A stretch of DNA of 64,000 nt from JAJFIE01 sp964344255 (GTDB taxonomy: Bacteria > Pseudomonadota > Alphaproteobacteria > Rhodospirillales > Casp-alpha2): positions 496,001 through 560,000 of the forward strand of contig CAYFMQ010000001.1 of NCBI GenBank assembly GCA_964344255.1, given 5' to 3'. Below the pieces are notes generated by a model. That model was not told where the DNA came from and did no database searches. It saw nothing but the letters and a program-made list of their open reading frames with translations. Position numbers and translations under genes: made by a program. Positions 9,177-16,967 of this stretch are shown one piece after another. Position 1 is the first letter of the stretch; every line of letters starts with the position of its first letter.

Positions 9177-10468
9177 ATGTCAGAACTCGAACAGCATACC
9201 AACCCGCCCCGTGTCGGCATCATCAGCCTCGGCTGCCCCAAGGCTTTGGTGGACTCTGAGCGCATCATCACCAAGCTGCGCTCGGAAGGATACGACCTGG
9301 CGTCCACTTACGACGGCGCCGACGTGGTCGTGGTCAACACCTGTGGCTTCCTTGATTCGGCCAAGGCGGAAAGCCTGGATGTGATCGGCGAAGCCATGCA
9401 GGAAAACGGCCGCGTGATTGTCACTGGCTGCATGGGCGGCGATGAGAACGCCATCCGTCAGGTTCANNNNNNNNNNNNGCCGTGCACGACGCCGCCCCGC
9501 CGCCGCACGATCCCTTTATCGATCTGGTGCCGGAAGCGGGCCTGCACCTGACGCCCAGGCATTATGCCTACCTGAAAATTTCCGAAGGCTGCCATAACCG
9601 GTGCACCTTCTGCATCATTCCCCATTTGCGTGGCGATCTGGTGAGCCGCCAGGCCAATGACGTGCTTTACGAAGCCGAGCGCCTGGCGCGGGCGGGGGTC
9701 AAGGAACTGCTGATAATCAGCCAGGACACCAGCGCCTATGGGCTGGACCTGAAGTACGCCGAGAGCACATGGAACGGCAAGCCTGTATCCGCCCGCATGC
9801 TGGATCTGTGCGAGAACCTCGCCACGCTGGGTATCTGGGTGCGCCTGCACTACGTCTACCCCTACCCCCATGTGGATGACGTCATCCCATTAATGGCGGA
9901 CGGCAAGATCCTTCCCTACCTGGACATTCCCTTCCAGCACGCAAGCCCGGATGTGCTGAAAGCCATGAAACGCCCAGCCCACGACGAAAAGACTCTTGAG
10001 AGGATCGCCAAGTGGCGGCGCGATTGCCCGGACCTGACGTTGCGTTCCACCTTCATCGTCGGCTTCCCCGGCGAAACCGAGGAGGATTTCGAGCTGCTTC
10101 TTGACTGGCTGGACGAGGCGCAACTGGACCGGGTCGGCTGCTTCAAATACGAAAACGTCGCCGGCGCGCCGTCCAATGATTTTCCCGGCCATGTGGACGA
10201 GGATGAAAAGACCGACCGCTGGGAACGCGTCATGGAACTGCAACGTGAAATCAGCGAACGAAAACTGGCTGGCAAAGTCGGCCAGACGGTGGACGTCATC
10301 ATCGACGAGCTTGATTCCGAAGGCGCTATCGGGCGCACCAAGGGTGATGCGCCCGACGTGGACGGTTCGGTTTTCCTGGACGACGACTTCGACGTCGAAC
10401 CCGGCGATATCGTCCGGGCCACCATCACCGAGGCCGATGACTTCGATCTGTGGGCCAAACGGGCCTGA
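9177..10468 (+). CDS. rimO: ribosomal protein S12 methylthiotransferase RimO (interrupted by assembly gap)
   Basis: RimO is a radical-SAM enzyme that methylthiolates Asp-89 of ribosomal protein S12. The N-terminal UPF0004 domain shows ISLGCPKALVDSE and VVVNTCGFLDSA with the cluster cysteines. The radical-SAM motif CHNRCTFC comes after the gap, and a TRAM domain ends the protein. I use ATG 9177 (MSELEQ) rather than the upstream in-frame 9135. Bases 9467-9478 are N and the frame differs across them; compared with other RimO proteins about 16 residues of the linker are missing, so the true gap is near 50 bp and the gene is very likely intact in the cell. Confidence 0.93.
9467..9478. other. assembly gap (12 N) inside rimO
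   Basis: Twelve unresolved bases. The coding frame before and after differs by 2, and homologous RimO proteins have about 16 more residues here (after NAIRQVH and before AVHDAAPP), so the N count is a placeholder and not the real length. Confidence 0.95.
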
Positions 10469-10477
10469 CGGCTATCC

Positions 10478-10960
10478 TCACGCCACCATCGGCCTGGCAA
10501 GTTCCTTGGCAAACCAGATAACTTCCGAACCCAGTTTCGGCTTACGGTGCGTCTCAACGTATCCGCGCCGGGTATAAAGGGCGGCATTCTCGACCATGGT
10601 CTCATGTGTGCAGAGCGTCACCCTGTCATGAAAATGTTTCGCCGCTTCGTGCTCCGCCAGTTTCAGCATCATGCTGCCGATCCCCTTGCCCTGATAAGAC
10701 GGATCAACCGCCAGGGTTTCGACGCAAAGCGAGGAATCTTGCATGCGTAGTATCATGGTGGCAATGAGGCCGTTCGGCCCTTCGATGATCCAGACGACAT
10801 CATGGCAGAGAATTGATTCGTAATTGTCCGTCATGGGCGTCGGCTTCCGGCCCATGCGGGTAATGTATTTATCAAACGTCCGGTTCATCAGGTCCCGGAC
10901 CGGTTTGACGTCACCATACCTGGCGCGGCGCAGTTTAATGTCATTGTTCAAGGCATACAT
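10478..10960 (-). CDS. GNAT-family N-acetyltransferase
   Basis: A 160-residue acetyl-CoA-dependent acyltransferase of the GNAT fold. The acetyl-CoA pyrophosphate-binding motif A is QGKGIGSMMLKLAE, preceded by the beta-4 strand LCVETLAVDP; ENAALYTRRGYVE is the usual motif B. The substrate cannot be told. It is downstream of a second GNAT gene on the same strand (14 bases between them), so the two are probably one operon, and it converges on rimO. Confidence 0.88.
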   Translation of the reverse strand: MYALNNDIKLRRARYGDVKPVRDLMNRTFDKYITRMGRKPTPMTDNYESILCHDVVWIIEGPNGLIATMILRMQDSSLCVETLAVDPSYQGKGIGSMMLKLAEHEAAKHFHDRVTLCTHETMVENAALYTRRGYVETHRKPKLGSEVIWFAKELARPMVA

Positions 10961-10973
10961 TCCGGTTTCTCCT

Positions 10974-11564
10974 TCAAGCCGCCAACGTTCCGGCGAGCTT
11001 CTTCGCCATCAGGATGGCGTCACCCGTCACGTGGATCATGGGATGAGGCACGATTGCCTTTCGGTCGATTTCCCGGAAACCCAGGCGTTCGTACAACCGT
11101 CGTCCGCCCGTATTTTCATCAAATACGATCAGACTGATCTGGTTGTAGCCTTGAGCAAACGCCGCCTTTTCAGCTTCCGCCAGCAGCCGGCTACCGATTC
11201 CTGAGTTGCGGCAGTCCTCAGACACGGCAAGCCCCGCCAGGTAGTAGCTGTTGTCCAGTTCCAGTTCCGCAAAGGGCGCGAGGACGGGATCGTCACACGG
11301 TTCCGCAATCGGATCCACATGCATGGGAAAGCCCAGGGCCAGACCGACAGCTTTACCGTTGTCATCGGCGATAATGGCGTTTTCGTAGCTGAAGGCCGTG
11401 CCGGTTCGCGAGAAACGGCGCTCCGCCACATCGAGCAGGTCTTCACCGCTTTCCTGCAGGCTCGACCAGATGTAATCCGCGACGCCGTCTGCAGCCGCGC
11501 GGAAGAGAGAGCCGACAATGCGGCTCTCGTCCTGACGCGCCGGGCGATATGAAATGGACTGCAT
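10974..11564 (-). CDS. GNAT-family N-acetyltransferase
   Basis: A 196-residue GNAT protein. Motif A is visible as RNSGIGSRLLAEAEKAA after the strand YYLAGLAVSED, and NTGGRRLYERLGF closes the cofactor site. The N-terminal ~90 residues are longer than in the neighbouring GNAT and may shape the substrate pocket. A very strong ribosome site (TAAGGAGGGGG) precedes the ATG and contains the stop codon of a possible 25-codon upstream frame. First gene of a likely two-GNAT operon. Substrate unknown. Confidence 0.88.
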   Translation of the reverse strand: MQSISYRPARQDESRIVGSLFRAAADGVADYIWSSLQESGEDLLDVAERRFSRTGTAFSYENAIIADDNGKAVGLALGFPMHVDPIAEPCDDPVLAPFAELELDNSYYLAGLAVSEDCRNSGIGSRLLAEAEKAAFAQGYNQISLIVFDENTGGRRLYERLGFREIDRKAIVPHPMIHVTGDAILMAKKLAGTLAA

Positions 11565-11574
11565 GGCCCCCTCC

Positions 11575-11652
11575 TTATCGCCTGTTGCCGCCGCTAAACG
11601 GCACGGCGTGGAACATGAAGATCATCGAAAAAAGTGACATGATTGACTCCAT
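11575..11652 (-). CDS. possible 25-residue leader peptide before the GNAT operon
   Basis: A short frame encoding a hydrophobic, methionine-rich peptide (begins MESIMSLFSMIFMF, ends SGGNRR) with AGGAAACAGG upstream. Its TAA stop sits inside the TAAGGAGG ribosome site of the GNAT gene, an arrangement that permits translational coupling. It fills most of the 115-bp space between the GNAT and methyltransferase genes. Nothing else supports that it is translated. Confidence 0.3.
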   Translation of the reverse strand: MESIMSLFSMIFMFHAVPFSGGNRR

Positions 11653-11679
11653 CTTTACCTGTTTCCTCACTTCACACGG

Positions 11680-12789
11680 TTACGGGCGGCAGACGTAGTA
11701 GGCGTTCTGCACGTCGTGATCCAATTCGAACACGTCGATCTGTCCGAAACCGGCTTCACCCATCAGCTCATTGGCTTTTTCACGGCCCCACATGGCGCCC
11801 AATCCTTCGCCCTCCTGAGCGAGCGAGACCGTCATGCAATGCATGCAGGAAACCGTGTAGAGAAGCGTCCCGATGGGATGGTCGATATCACCGTGATGAT
11901 GGCTCGACGCATTGATGTCCTGCGCCAGGTAGACACCGTCTTCGCTCAGGGCTCTGCGGATGCCTTTCAGCATACCGCGCGGGTTTGGCTGGTCGTGGAT
12001 GGCGTCGAACGTGGTGATCAGGTCGAAGGCGCCTTCGGGGGCATCCTGGTCAAAGGACTGGAGGTCGCGGACCTCGAAGCTGATGTTCGTGTTGCCCAGG
12101 CGCTCGGCTTCGGCGCGTCCATAGGCGATCGCTTCTTCCGACAGGTCGTATCCGATAAAGCTGGAATTGGGATACCAGCTCGCCATCAGGTTCAGCGCCC
12201 GTCCCCGGCCGCAACCCAGATCCATGACGGAAATGCCGTTTTCCAGCGCTTCCTGAATACCCGGCACCAAGGGCAGGATATGATCCTTCAGCGCCGGCAG
12301 GACGGACTGGCCGGAATCTTCCGCCATCACCTCATGGAAACGGTCGAACTTCTCATAGGGAACGCCACCGCCGTTCCGGAAGCATTCGACAATATCCTCC
12401 TCGACTGAGCCGAGCAGCGGAATGTACTGGGCGAACACCGCCATGTTGTCGGGCGTGGCGGCCCGGGTCAGCATGCCGGCGTGTTCCGGCGGTAATGAAT
12501 AGGTCTCGGCTTCCGGGTCGAGCTCTATAACACCGCCCGTCACCATGGCCCCCAGCCATTCGCGGACATACCGTTCGTTCAGTTTGGCGACAGCCGCAAT
12601 TTCGTCGACCTTCGACGGGGATAACGTCGACATTGCGTCGAACAATCCGGTGCGGTGTCCGATGGATGTCATCAGGCACAGCGCACCGCCGTTCAGGGCG
12701 GTGACGAACCTGTCTTCAAAAGCAGACGCCTTTGCTTCATCGAATACCGACATTTCAACGGCCAGGGCCGTGTTGCTGTTGGTGGTCAT
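11680..12789 (-). CDS. class I SAM-dependent methyltransferase with N-terminal winged helix
   Basis: A 369-residue protein with an N-terminal winged-helix region (~40-110, as in small-molecule O-methyltransferases and Rv2258c-like proteins) and a Rossmann methyltransferase domain. SAM motif I is MDLGCGRGRAL (D190 to G196), followed by the acidic loop FIGYDLSEE and motif LITTFDAIHD. An HHHGDIDHP segment in the C-terminal part is unusual. It is divergent from the TetR gene at 13035 and its promoter contains two palindromic operators (12823-12867), so TetR repression released by an inducer is likely. The methyl acceptor is unknown. Confidence 0.87.
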   Translation of the reverse strand: MTTNSNTALAVEMSVFDEAKASAFEDRFVTALNGGALCLMTSIGHRTGLFDAMSTLSPSKVDEIAAVAKLNERYVREWLGAMVTGGVIELDPEAETYSLPPEHAGMLTRAATPDNMAVFAQYIPLLGSVEEDIVECFRNGGGVPYEKFDRFHEVMAEDSGQSVLPALKDHILPLVPGIQEALENGISVMDLGCGRGRALNLMASWYPNSSFIGYDLSEEAIAYGRAEAERLGNTNISFEVRDLQSFDQDAPEGAFDLITTFDAIHDQPNPRGMLKGIRRALSEDGVYLAQDINASSHHHGDIDHPIGTLLYTVSCMHCMTVSLAQEGEGLGAMWGREKANELMGEAGFGQIDVFELDHDVQNAYYVCRP

Positions 12790-12822
12790 GATCTTCTCCC
12801 TTGCATCAAGAAAAACAAATAA

Positions 12823-12872
12823 ACATACCGACTGGTTGGTCTGTAATAATCCGACCGGTCGGTATGTGTCAA
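12823..12872 (-). promoter_or_regulatory. methyltransferase promoter with two TetR-type operators
   Basis: On the minus strand TTGACA (12872-12867), 17 bases, then TTATTA (12849-12844) form a good promoter. Two imperfect 22-bp palindromes lie at 12846-12867 (between -35 and -10) and 12823-12844 (just downstream), each built on CATACCGAC/GTCGGTATG half-sites; the outermost arms ACATACCGAC and GTCGGTATGT match perfectly over 10 bp. This is the expected layout for repression by a TetR-family protein. Confidence 0.75.
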
Positions 12873-12975
12873 CAAGATTTTTTCAGAAACTTTCTTTTCA
12901 GAAAAAAAATAGCTGAATTCTGCGGAAAAATTAGCACAAAATTTTACCTGTCAGGGATGTGCGGCCTATTGAAAT

Positions 12976-13003
12976 TTGACTTTTGCATACCAAATGGTAT
13001 GTT
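12976..13003 (+). promoter_or_regulatory. tetR promoter with internal operator palindrome
   Basis: TTGACT (12976-12981), 16 bases, TATGTT (12998-13003) make a plausible promoter for the TetR gene. The palindrome CATACCAAATGGTATG (12986-13001, 14 of 16 bases symmetric) sits between and over these boxes, consistent with autorepression. The ~110 bp between this site and 12872 are AT-rich and hold no gene. Confidence 0.7.
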
Positions 13004-13034
13004 TGATACCAACTGAAAATGAAAAGGTGTGAAA

Positions 13035-13679
13035 ATGGCGCGCTCAGGTGAAGCAACAAAAGACCGAATAATCGAGGAAGCGGAGACACTCATCTTCGAA
13101 CATGGCCTCAGCGGTACTTCGATTGACATGATCATTACGCAGGCAGGCGTAACAAAGGGTGCCTTTTTCCATCACTTCAAAAGCAAGGGAGAGCTCGCCG
13201 AAGCCCTGATCGACAAGACCGCCGATGCTGACAGAGCGATGATCAACAGTTGCATTACCCGGGCGGAAAAGTTGAGTAGCGATCCTCTTCAACAGGTTCT
13301 GTTGTTTATCGGTCTGACGAGGGAGATCATCGAATCCCTCGATTCGCCGCCAAAGGGATGCATGTTTGCTTCCTTTATCTATCAAAAGCTGGAAGTGCCC
13401 TTCGATATGCAGCACACAGCCTGTTCGATCTTTAAGGAATGGCGTAAAGTATTAGGCGACAAACTGGCGTTAGCAAAAGGGGCTCACCCCCCGGTTCGCG
13501 ATTTTGACCCCTATGATCTAGCGGACTTGTATACGACCATTTTCGAGGGCGCATTGGTTATGTCACGAATCTTCGACGAGCCGGCCTATCTATTGAAATC
13601 CCTCGATTATTATCGCGACCTTGTTTCCGGATATTTCGATCTTCTGGCGGAAACGCCAAAACCGGAAGCCGCCGAATAA
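13035..13679 (+). CDS. TetR/AcrR-family transcriptional regulator
   Basis: A 214-residue one-domain repressor family member. The N-terminal helix-turn-helix is typical: RIIEEAETLIFEHGLSGTSI, then DMIITQAGVTKGAFFHHFKSK. The C-terminal ~150 residues form the ligand pocket and dimer interface and resemble the TetR_C group with a GCMFASF motif. ATG 13035 is preferred over GTG 13029 because AAGG lies 7 bases upstream. It is divergent from the SAM methyltransferase and both promoters carry CATACC/GGTATG palindromes, so it probably controls itself and that gene. A related palindrome lies before the alpha/beta hydrolase at 44940-45770. Confidence 0.92.
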   Translation: MARSGEATKDRIIEEAETLIFEHGLSGTSIDMIITQAGVTKGAFFHHFKSKGELAEALIDKTADADRAMINSCITRAEKLSSDPLQQVLLFIGLTREIIESLDSPPKGCMFASFIYQKLEVPFDMQHTACSIFKEWRKVLGDKLALAKGAHPPVRDFDPYDLADLYTTIFEGALVMSRIFDEPAYLLKSLDYYRDLVSGYFDLLAETPKPEAAE

Positions 13680-13710
13680 GCCGCTCCGGCACACGTCTTG
13701 TGTGTTGTGC

Positions 13711-14301
13711 TCACATATTGCGGTCCATGAAATCGATGGTGCGCTGCCAGGAAAGATTGGCGGCGGCTGAATCATAGGCGGCGGATTTCTCGTTGAAGAA
13801 GGCGTGTTCACCCTCGTAACGGTGCATTTCGTAGGGCACGCCGGCGGAACGCAGGGCTTCTTCCAGGTCTTCGGCGGCGGCAGGCGTGCACCAGTCGTCA
13901 CGGCTGGCGAAGTGGTCGCAGCCTTCCAGCTTGACCCCGGCGATGACTGTCAACGCGCCGCCCATGCAGAAGCCCATGACGCAGACCGTATCGCAGCCGC
14001 CTTCGCCTTTCAGGTAGGCGATTGCCCCGCTCACGTCCACTTCCGTCGCGCCGACCCAGTCGAGTCCGGTCATCATGTGGTTCGCCTCGTCCGGATCCTG
14101 GGTCACCCGACCTTCGTATAAATCAGGCGCCATAGCCGTGTACCCGGCATCGGCGAAGCGGTCTGCCACGCCCTTGATCTGGTCATTCAGGCCCCACCAT
14201 TCCTGCAGGACAATAACACCCCGGGTGCCGCCTTCGCTTTTCGCTAGGTAGCCGTCCGTCTGATCACCCTTGGCGTTTACAAACTGGATCATGTCTCCCA
14301 T
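13711..14301 (-). CDS. dienelactone hydrolase family protein with shortened core
   Basis: A 196-residue alpha/beta hydrolase. The QEWWGLNDQIKGVADR motif and nucleophile elbow GFCMGG (C112) identify the family; D135 or D136 (SRDDW) and H166 (EHAFFNE) complete the triad. In the classic enzyme the Cys-Asp spacing is 48 residues (C123-D171) but here it is only 23-24, while Asp-His spacing is normal, so about 25 residues are missing in frame near 13915-13925. Function may be altered or lost, or the assembly may have collapsed. A GGGAGAGAG ribosome site supports the start. It follows GMC 2 by 36 bp, probably one operon. Confidence 0.82.
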   Translation of the reverse strand: MGDMIQFVNAKGDQTDGYLAKSEGGTRGVIVLQEWWGLNDQIKGVADRFADAGYTAMAPDLYEGRVTQDPDEANHMMTGLDWVGATEVDVSGAIAYLKGEGGCDTVCVMGFCMGGALTVIAGVKLEGCDHFASRDDWCTPAAAEDLEEALRSAGVPYEMHRYEGEHAFFNEKSAAYDSAAANLSWQRTIDFMDRNM

Positions 14302-14337
14302 TGTTCTCTCTCCCTTGTCTTTTGTTATACCCGACGC

Positions 14338-15987
14338 TCACCCTGCCTGTTCCTGGAAATGGAACTTGGCGTGGAAGGGTGGCAACTGTTCCCGTCCGCG
14401 GATGAAGTCGGCGGCGCGCGCTGCAATCATCTGCGTCGGCGCGTTCAGGTTGGCGCTGGTGACCTGCGGCATGACAGAAGCGTCCACCACGCGAAGACCC
14501 TCGATACCGTGAACCCGCAGTTCCTCGTCCACCACGGCCACGGCGTCATTGCCCATGCGGCAGGTGGCGCAGGGATGGAAATCCGTCGTTGTCACCTGGC
14601 GCACGAAGTTCTCGATGTCCTTGTCGGAAGTAGCGTCCGGTCCGGGATAAATCTCCTCGCCCCGATAGGGATCGAAGGCCTTCTGGGCCGACAGTTCCCG
14701 CGCCTTCCTGACGCCTTCGATCATTTCGCGGCGGTCATGTTCTGTGCTCATGTAATTGAAGTGCATGGCCGGCTTGTCTTTGGCGTTGGCGGACTTGAGA
14801 AGCAATTTCCCCCGGCTGGTCGGGCGGAGCTGGTCGATGTGCAACGAGAACGCCTGGTCCAGGATAATATCCGTCCCTTTGTATTCTGCGCCAATAGGTC
14901 CGAAATGATATTGCAGGTTGGGATAGGGCACGTCAGCGTTACCCTTGATCAAACCGCCCGCCTCCCAGATGTTGGATGACGCGATCCCACCCCTGTCGAT
15001 AAACCAGCGCAGACCGGCCATCATCTTGTTAATCGGGTTATTCACCCGGTGAATCGTTACCGGCTTGGTGCAGGCGTACTTGACGATAACGGTGGCGTGG
15101 TCCTGCAGGTTCTGTCCTACGCCGGGCAGGTCAAGCACTGGCTCGATGCCGACCGAGCGCAGATGATCGGCGGGCCCGATACCCGAGAGCATCAGCAGCT
15201 GCGGCGAGTTGATGGCGCCGCCTGAGAGAATCACTTCCTTTTCCGCCATTGCCAGGTGACGCTGTCCGCCCTGTTCATATTCGATCCCTGTGGCGCGGTT
15301 ACCCTCGACGACGATCTTGTGAACCATGGCCCGGGTCTGAAGCGTTGTATTGGGTCGTTGAAGAGCGGGCCTTAGATGCGCCACGGCGGCGGAGCAACGC
15401 CTGCCGTTCTTCTTGGTGCTGTCCAGCCGCGCCACCCCTTCGGGCTTGTAGGCGTTCAGATCATCGGTCTGCCCTTGCCCGGACTGTCCGCCGGCTTCGA
15501 CAAAGGCGTCAAACAGGGGATTTTCGTAGGCGCCCTTGGTGACGCCCAAGGGCCCGTCGCCACCGCGCCAGTCGCTCGCCCCCCGGTCGCTCGATTCGGA
15601 CGCCTTGAAATAGGGCAGGCACTGGGCGTAGCTCCACTTGGGCAGGTTGAATTCCTCACCCCAGCGGTCGAAATCCAGCGGATGCCCCCGCATGTAGACC
15701 ATAGAATTGATAGAGGACGAGCCGCCCACCACCTTGCCGCGGGGCATTTCGACCTTCTGGCCGAACAACTCCGGTTCATCCTCGGTCATGTAGTTCCAGT
15801 TGATCTTGGGATCCTTGTAGACCTTGTAGACGCCCGCCGGAATGTGGATCAGCAGGTCACGGTCCATGGGCCCGGCCTCGAGCACCAGAACGGTGTTCTG
15901 GCCGTCTTCCGACAGGCGGTTCGCCAGCACGCAACCGGCGGACCCGGCGCCGATGATGATATAATCGTAGCTCTCTTCGCGGGGCAT
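14338..15987 (-). CDS. GMC-family FAD oxidoreductase 2 (choline dehydrogenase-like)
   Basis: A 549-residue GMC oxidoreductase. N-terminal GAGSAGCVLANRLS binds FAD; GGSSSINSMVYMRG is the second family signature; HPCATCRMG (His ~471) and NLNAP (Asn ~515) form the active site. I start it at 15987, where GGAGGA lies about 9 bases upstream; an in-frame ATG at 16005 would add six residues. It leads the probable GMC-dienelactone hydrolase operon. It is clearly a paralogue of GMC 1 and GMC 3 but diverged enough to suggest a different alcohol substrate. Confidence 0.92.
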   Translation of the reverse strand: MPREESYDYIIIGAGSAGCVLANRLSEDGQNTVLVLEAGPMDRDLLIHIPAGVYKVYKDPKINWNYMTEDEPELFGQKVEMPRGKVVGGSSSINSMVYMRGHPLDFDRWGEEFNLPKWSYAQCLPYFKASESSDRGASDWRGGDGPLGVTKGAYENPLFDAFVEAGGQSGQGQTDDLNAYKPEGVARLDSTKKNGRRCSAAVAHLRPALQRPNTTLQTRAMVHKIVVEGNRATGIEYEQGGQRHLAMAEKEVILSGGAINSPQLLMLSGIGPADHLRSVGIEPVLDLPGVGQNLQDHATVIVKYACTKPVTIHRVNNPINKMMAGLRWFIDRGGIASSNIWEAGGLIKGNADVPYPNLQYHFGPIGAEYKGTDIILDQAFSLHIDQLRPTSRGKLLLKSANAKDKPAMHFNYMSTEHDRREMIEGVRKARELSAQKAFDPYRGEEIYPGPDATSDKDIENFVRQVTTTDFHPCATCRMGNDAVAVVDEELRVHGIEGLRVVDASVMPQVTSANLNAPTQMIAARAADFIRGREQLPPFHAKFHFQEQAG

Positions 15988-16174
15988 GCCGGCAAATCCT
16001 CCCATGGTCCCGGTTTATTGTTGTCTTAATATCTTGCACATGAGTGTAAGGCCAAAATACCTGCCGTGAAACTATTTCAGACGGGATGTATTCCCGGGCT
16101 TGGCGAACGCACAGTATGCGTTATTGTGTTGCCTCTGGAAGGCGGGGGTCTTTCAAAAGGACGAGACGCATCAC

Positions 16175-16954
16175 ATGCAAACGAACAAGATAATCGATCA
16201 CATTCTCAGCTGGCTGAACGCCTATGTGGAGAAATCCTCCACCAAGGGCTTTGTCGTCGGCGTATCCGGCGGCATCGATTCTGCCGTCACCTCGACATTG
16301 GGCGCCAGGACCGGCCTGCCGCTATTGTGTGTCGAAATGCCCATTCACCAGCCGGAAAACCAGGTGACCCGAGCTCACGAGCATATCAACTGGCTGATGG
16401 ACAATTACAGCAACGTCGAAAGGGTCGAAGTGAAGCTGACGGACGTCTTCGATGGTTTTGTCGCCGCCCTCGACATGGACGACACCGGCGAGCGTCACGA
16501 AATGGCGCTGGTCAACTCCCGCGCCCGGCTGCGCATGACGTCGCTCTATTATTTCGCCGCCTTGCACAACAGGCTGGTCCTGGGCACCGGCAACAAGGTA
16601 GAGGATTTCGGCGTCGGCTTTTACACCAAATACGGTGATGGCGGCGTCGACCTGTCGCCCATTGCCGACCTGACCAAGACGGAAGTCTACGCCGTGGCCG
16701 GGGAACTGGGCGTGGGAGACGCCATCATGCAGGCCCCGCCGACGGATGGCCTGTGGGGCGACGACCGCACCGACGAGGACCAGCTCGGCGCCAGCTATCC
16801 GGAGCTGGAATGGGCCATGGAATTTGCAGGCGATGAAAGCGCCCTCGATGACAGGCAAAAAGAGGTATTGGCCATCTATCGCAGATTGAATACGCTCAAT
16901 AAGCACAAGATGGAACCGATCCCCGTTTGCATGATTCCTGAGGAAATGCGTTAG
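16175..16954 (+). CDS. nadE: NAD(+) synthase, ammonia-dependent type
   Basis: A 259-residue NAD synthase that amidates nicotinic acid adenine dinucleotide using ATP. The PP-loop SGGIDSA is at 31-37; NSRARLRMTSLYYFA, LGTGNKVEDFGVGFYTKYGDGGVDLSPIADLTKTEVY and the APPTDGLW loop are typical of the family. It lacks the N-terminal glutaminase domain, so ammonia is the expected donor. ATG 16175 follows AAAGGACGAG; the frame runs back to 16100 without family similarity. The Rieske oxygenase gene starts 13 bp after its stop, so the two are probably co-transcribed, an unusual pairing. It may be a second, accessory NadE. Confidence 0.9.
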   Translation: MQTNKIIDHILSWLNAYVEKSSTKGFVVGVSGGIDSAVTSTLGARTGLPLLCVEMPIHQPENQVTRAHEHINWLMDNYSNVERVEVKLTDVFDGFVAALDMDDTGERHEMALVNSRARLRMTSLYYFAALHNRLVLGTGNKVEDFGVGFYTKYGDGGVDLSPIADLTKTEVYAVAGELGVGDAIMQAPPTDGLWGDDRTDEDQLGASYPELEWAMEFAGDESALDDRQKEVLAIYRRLNTLNKHKMEPIPVCMIPEEMR

Positions 16955-16967
16955 GAGTGCACACGTC

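Noticed and set aside
9135..10468. rimO as a pseudogene
   Set aside because: The frame change coincides exactly with an N-run; both halves carry all RimO motifs.
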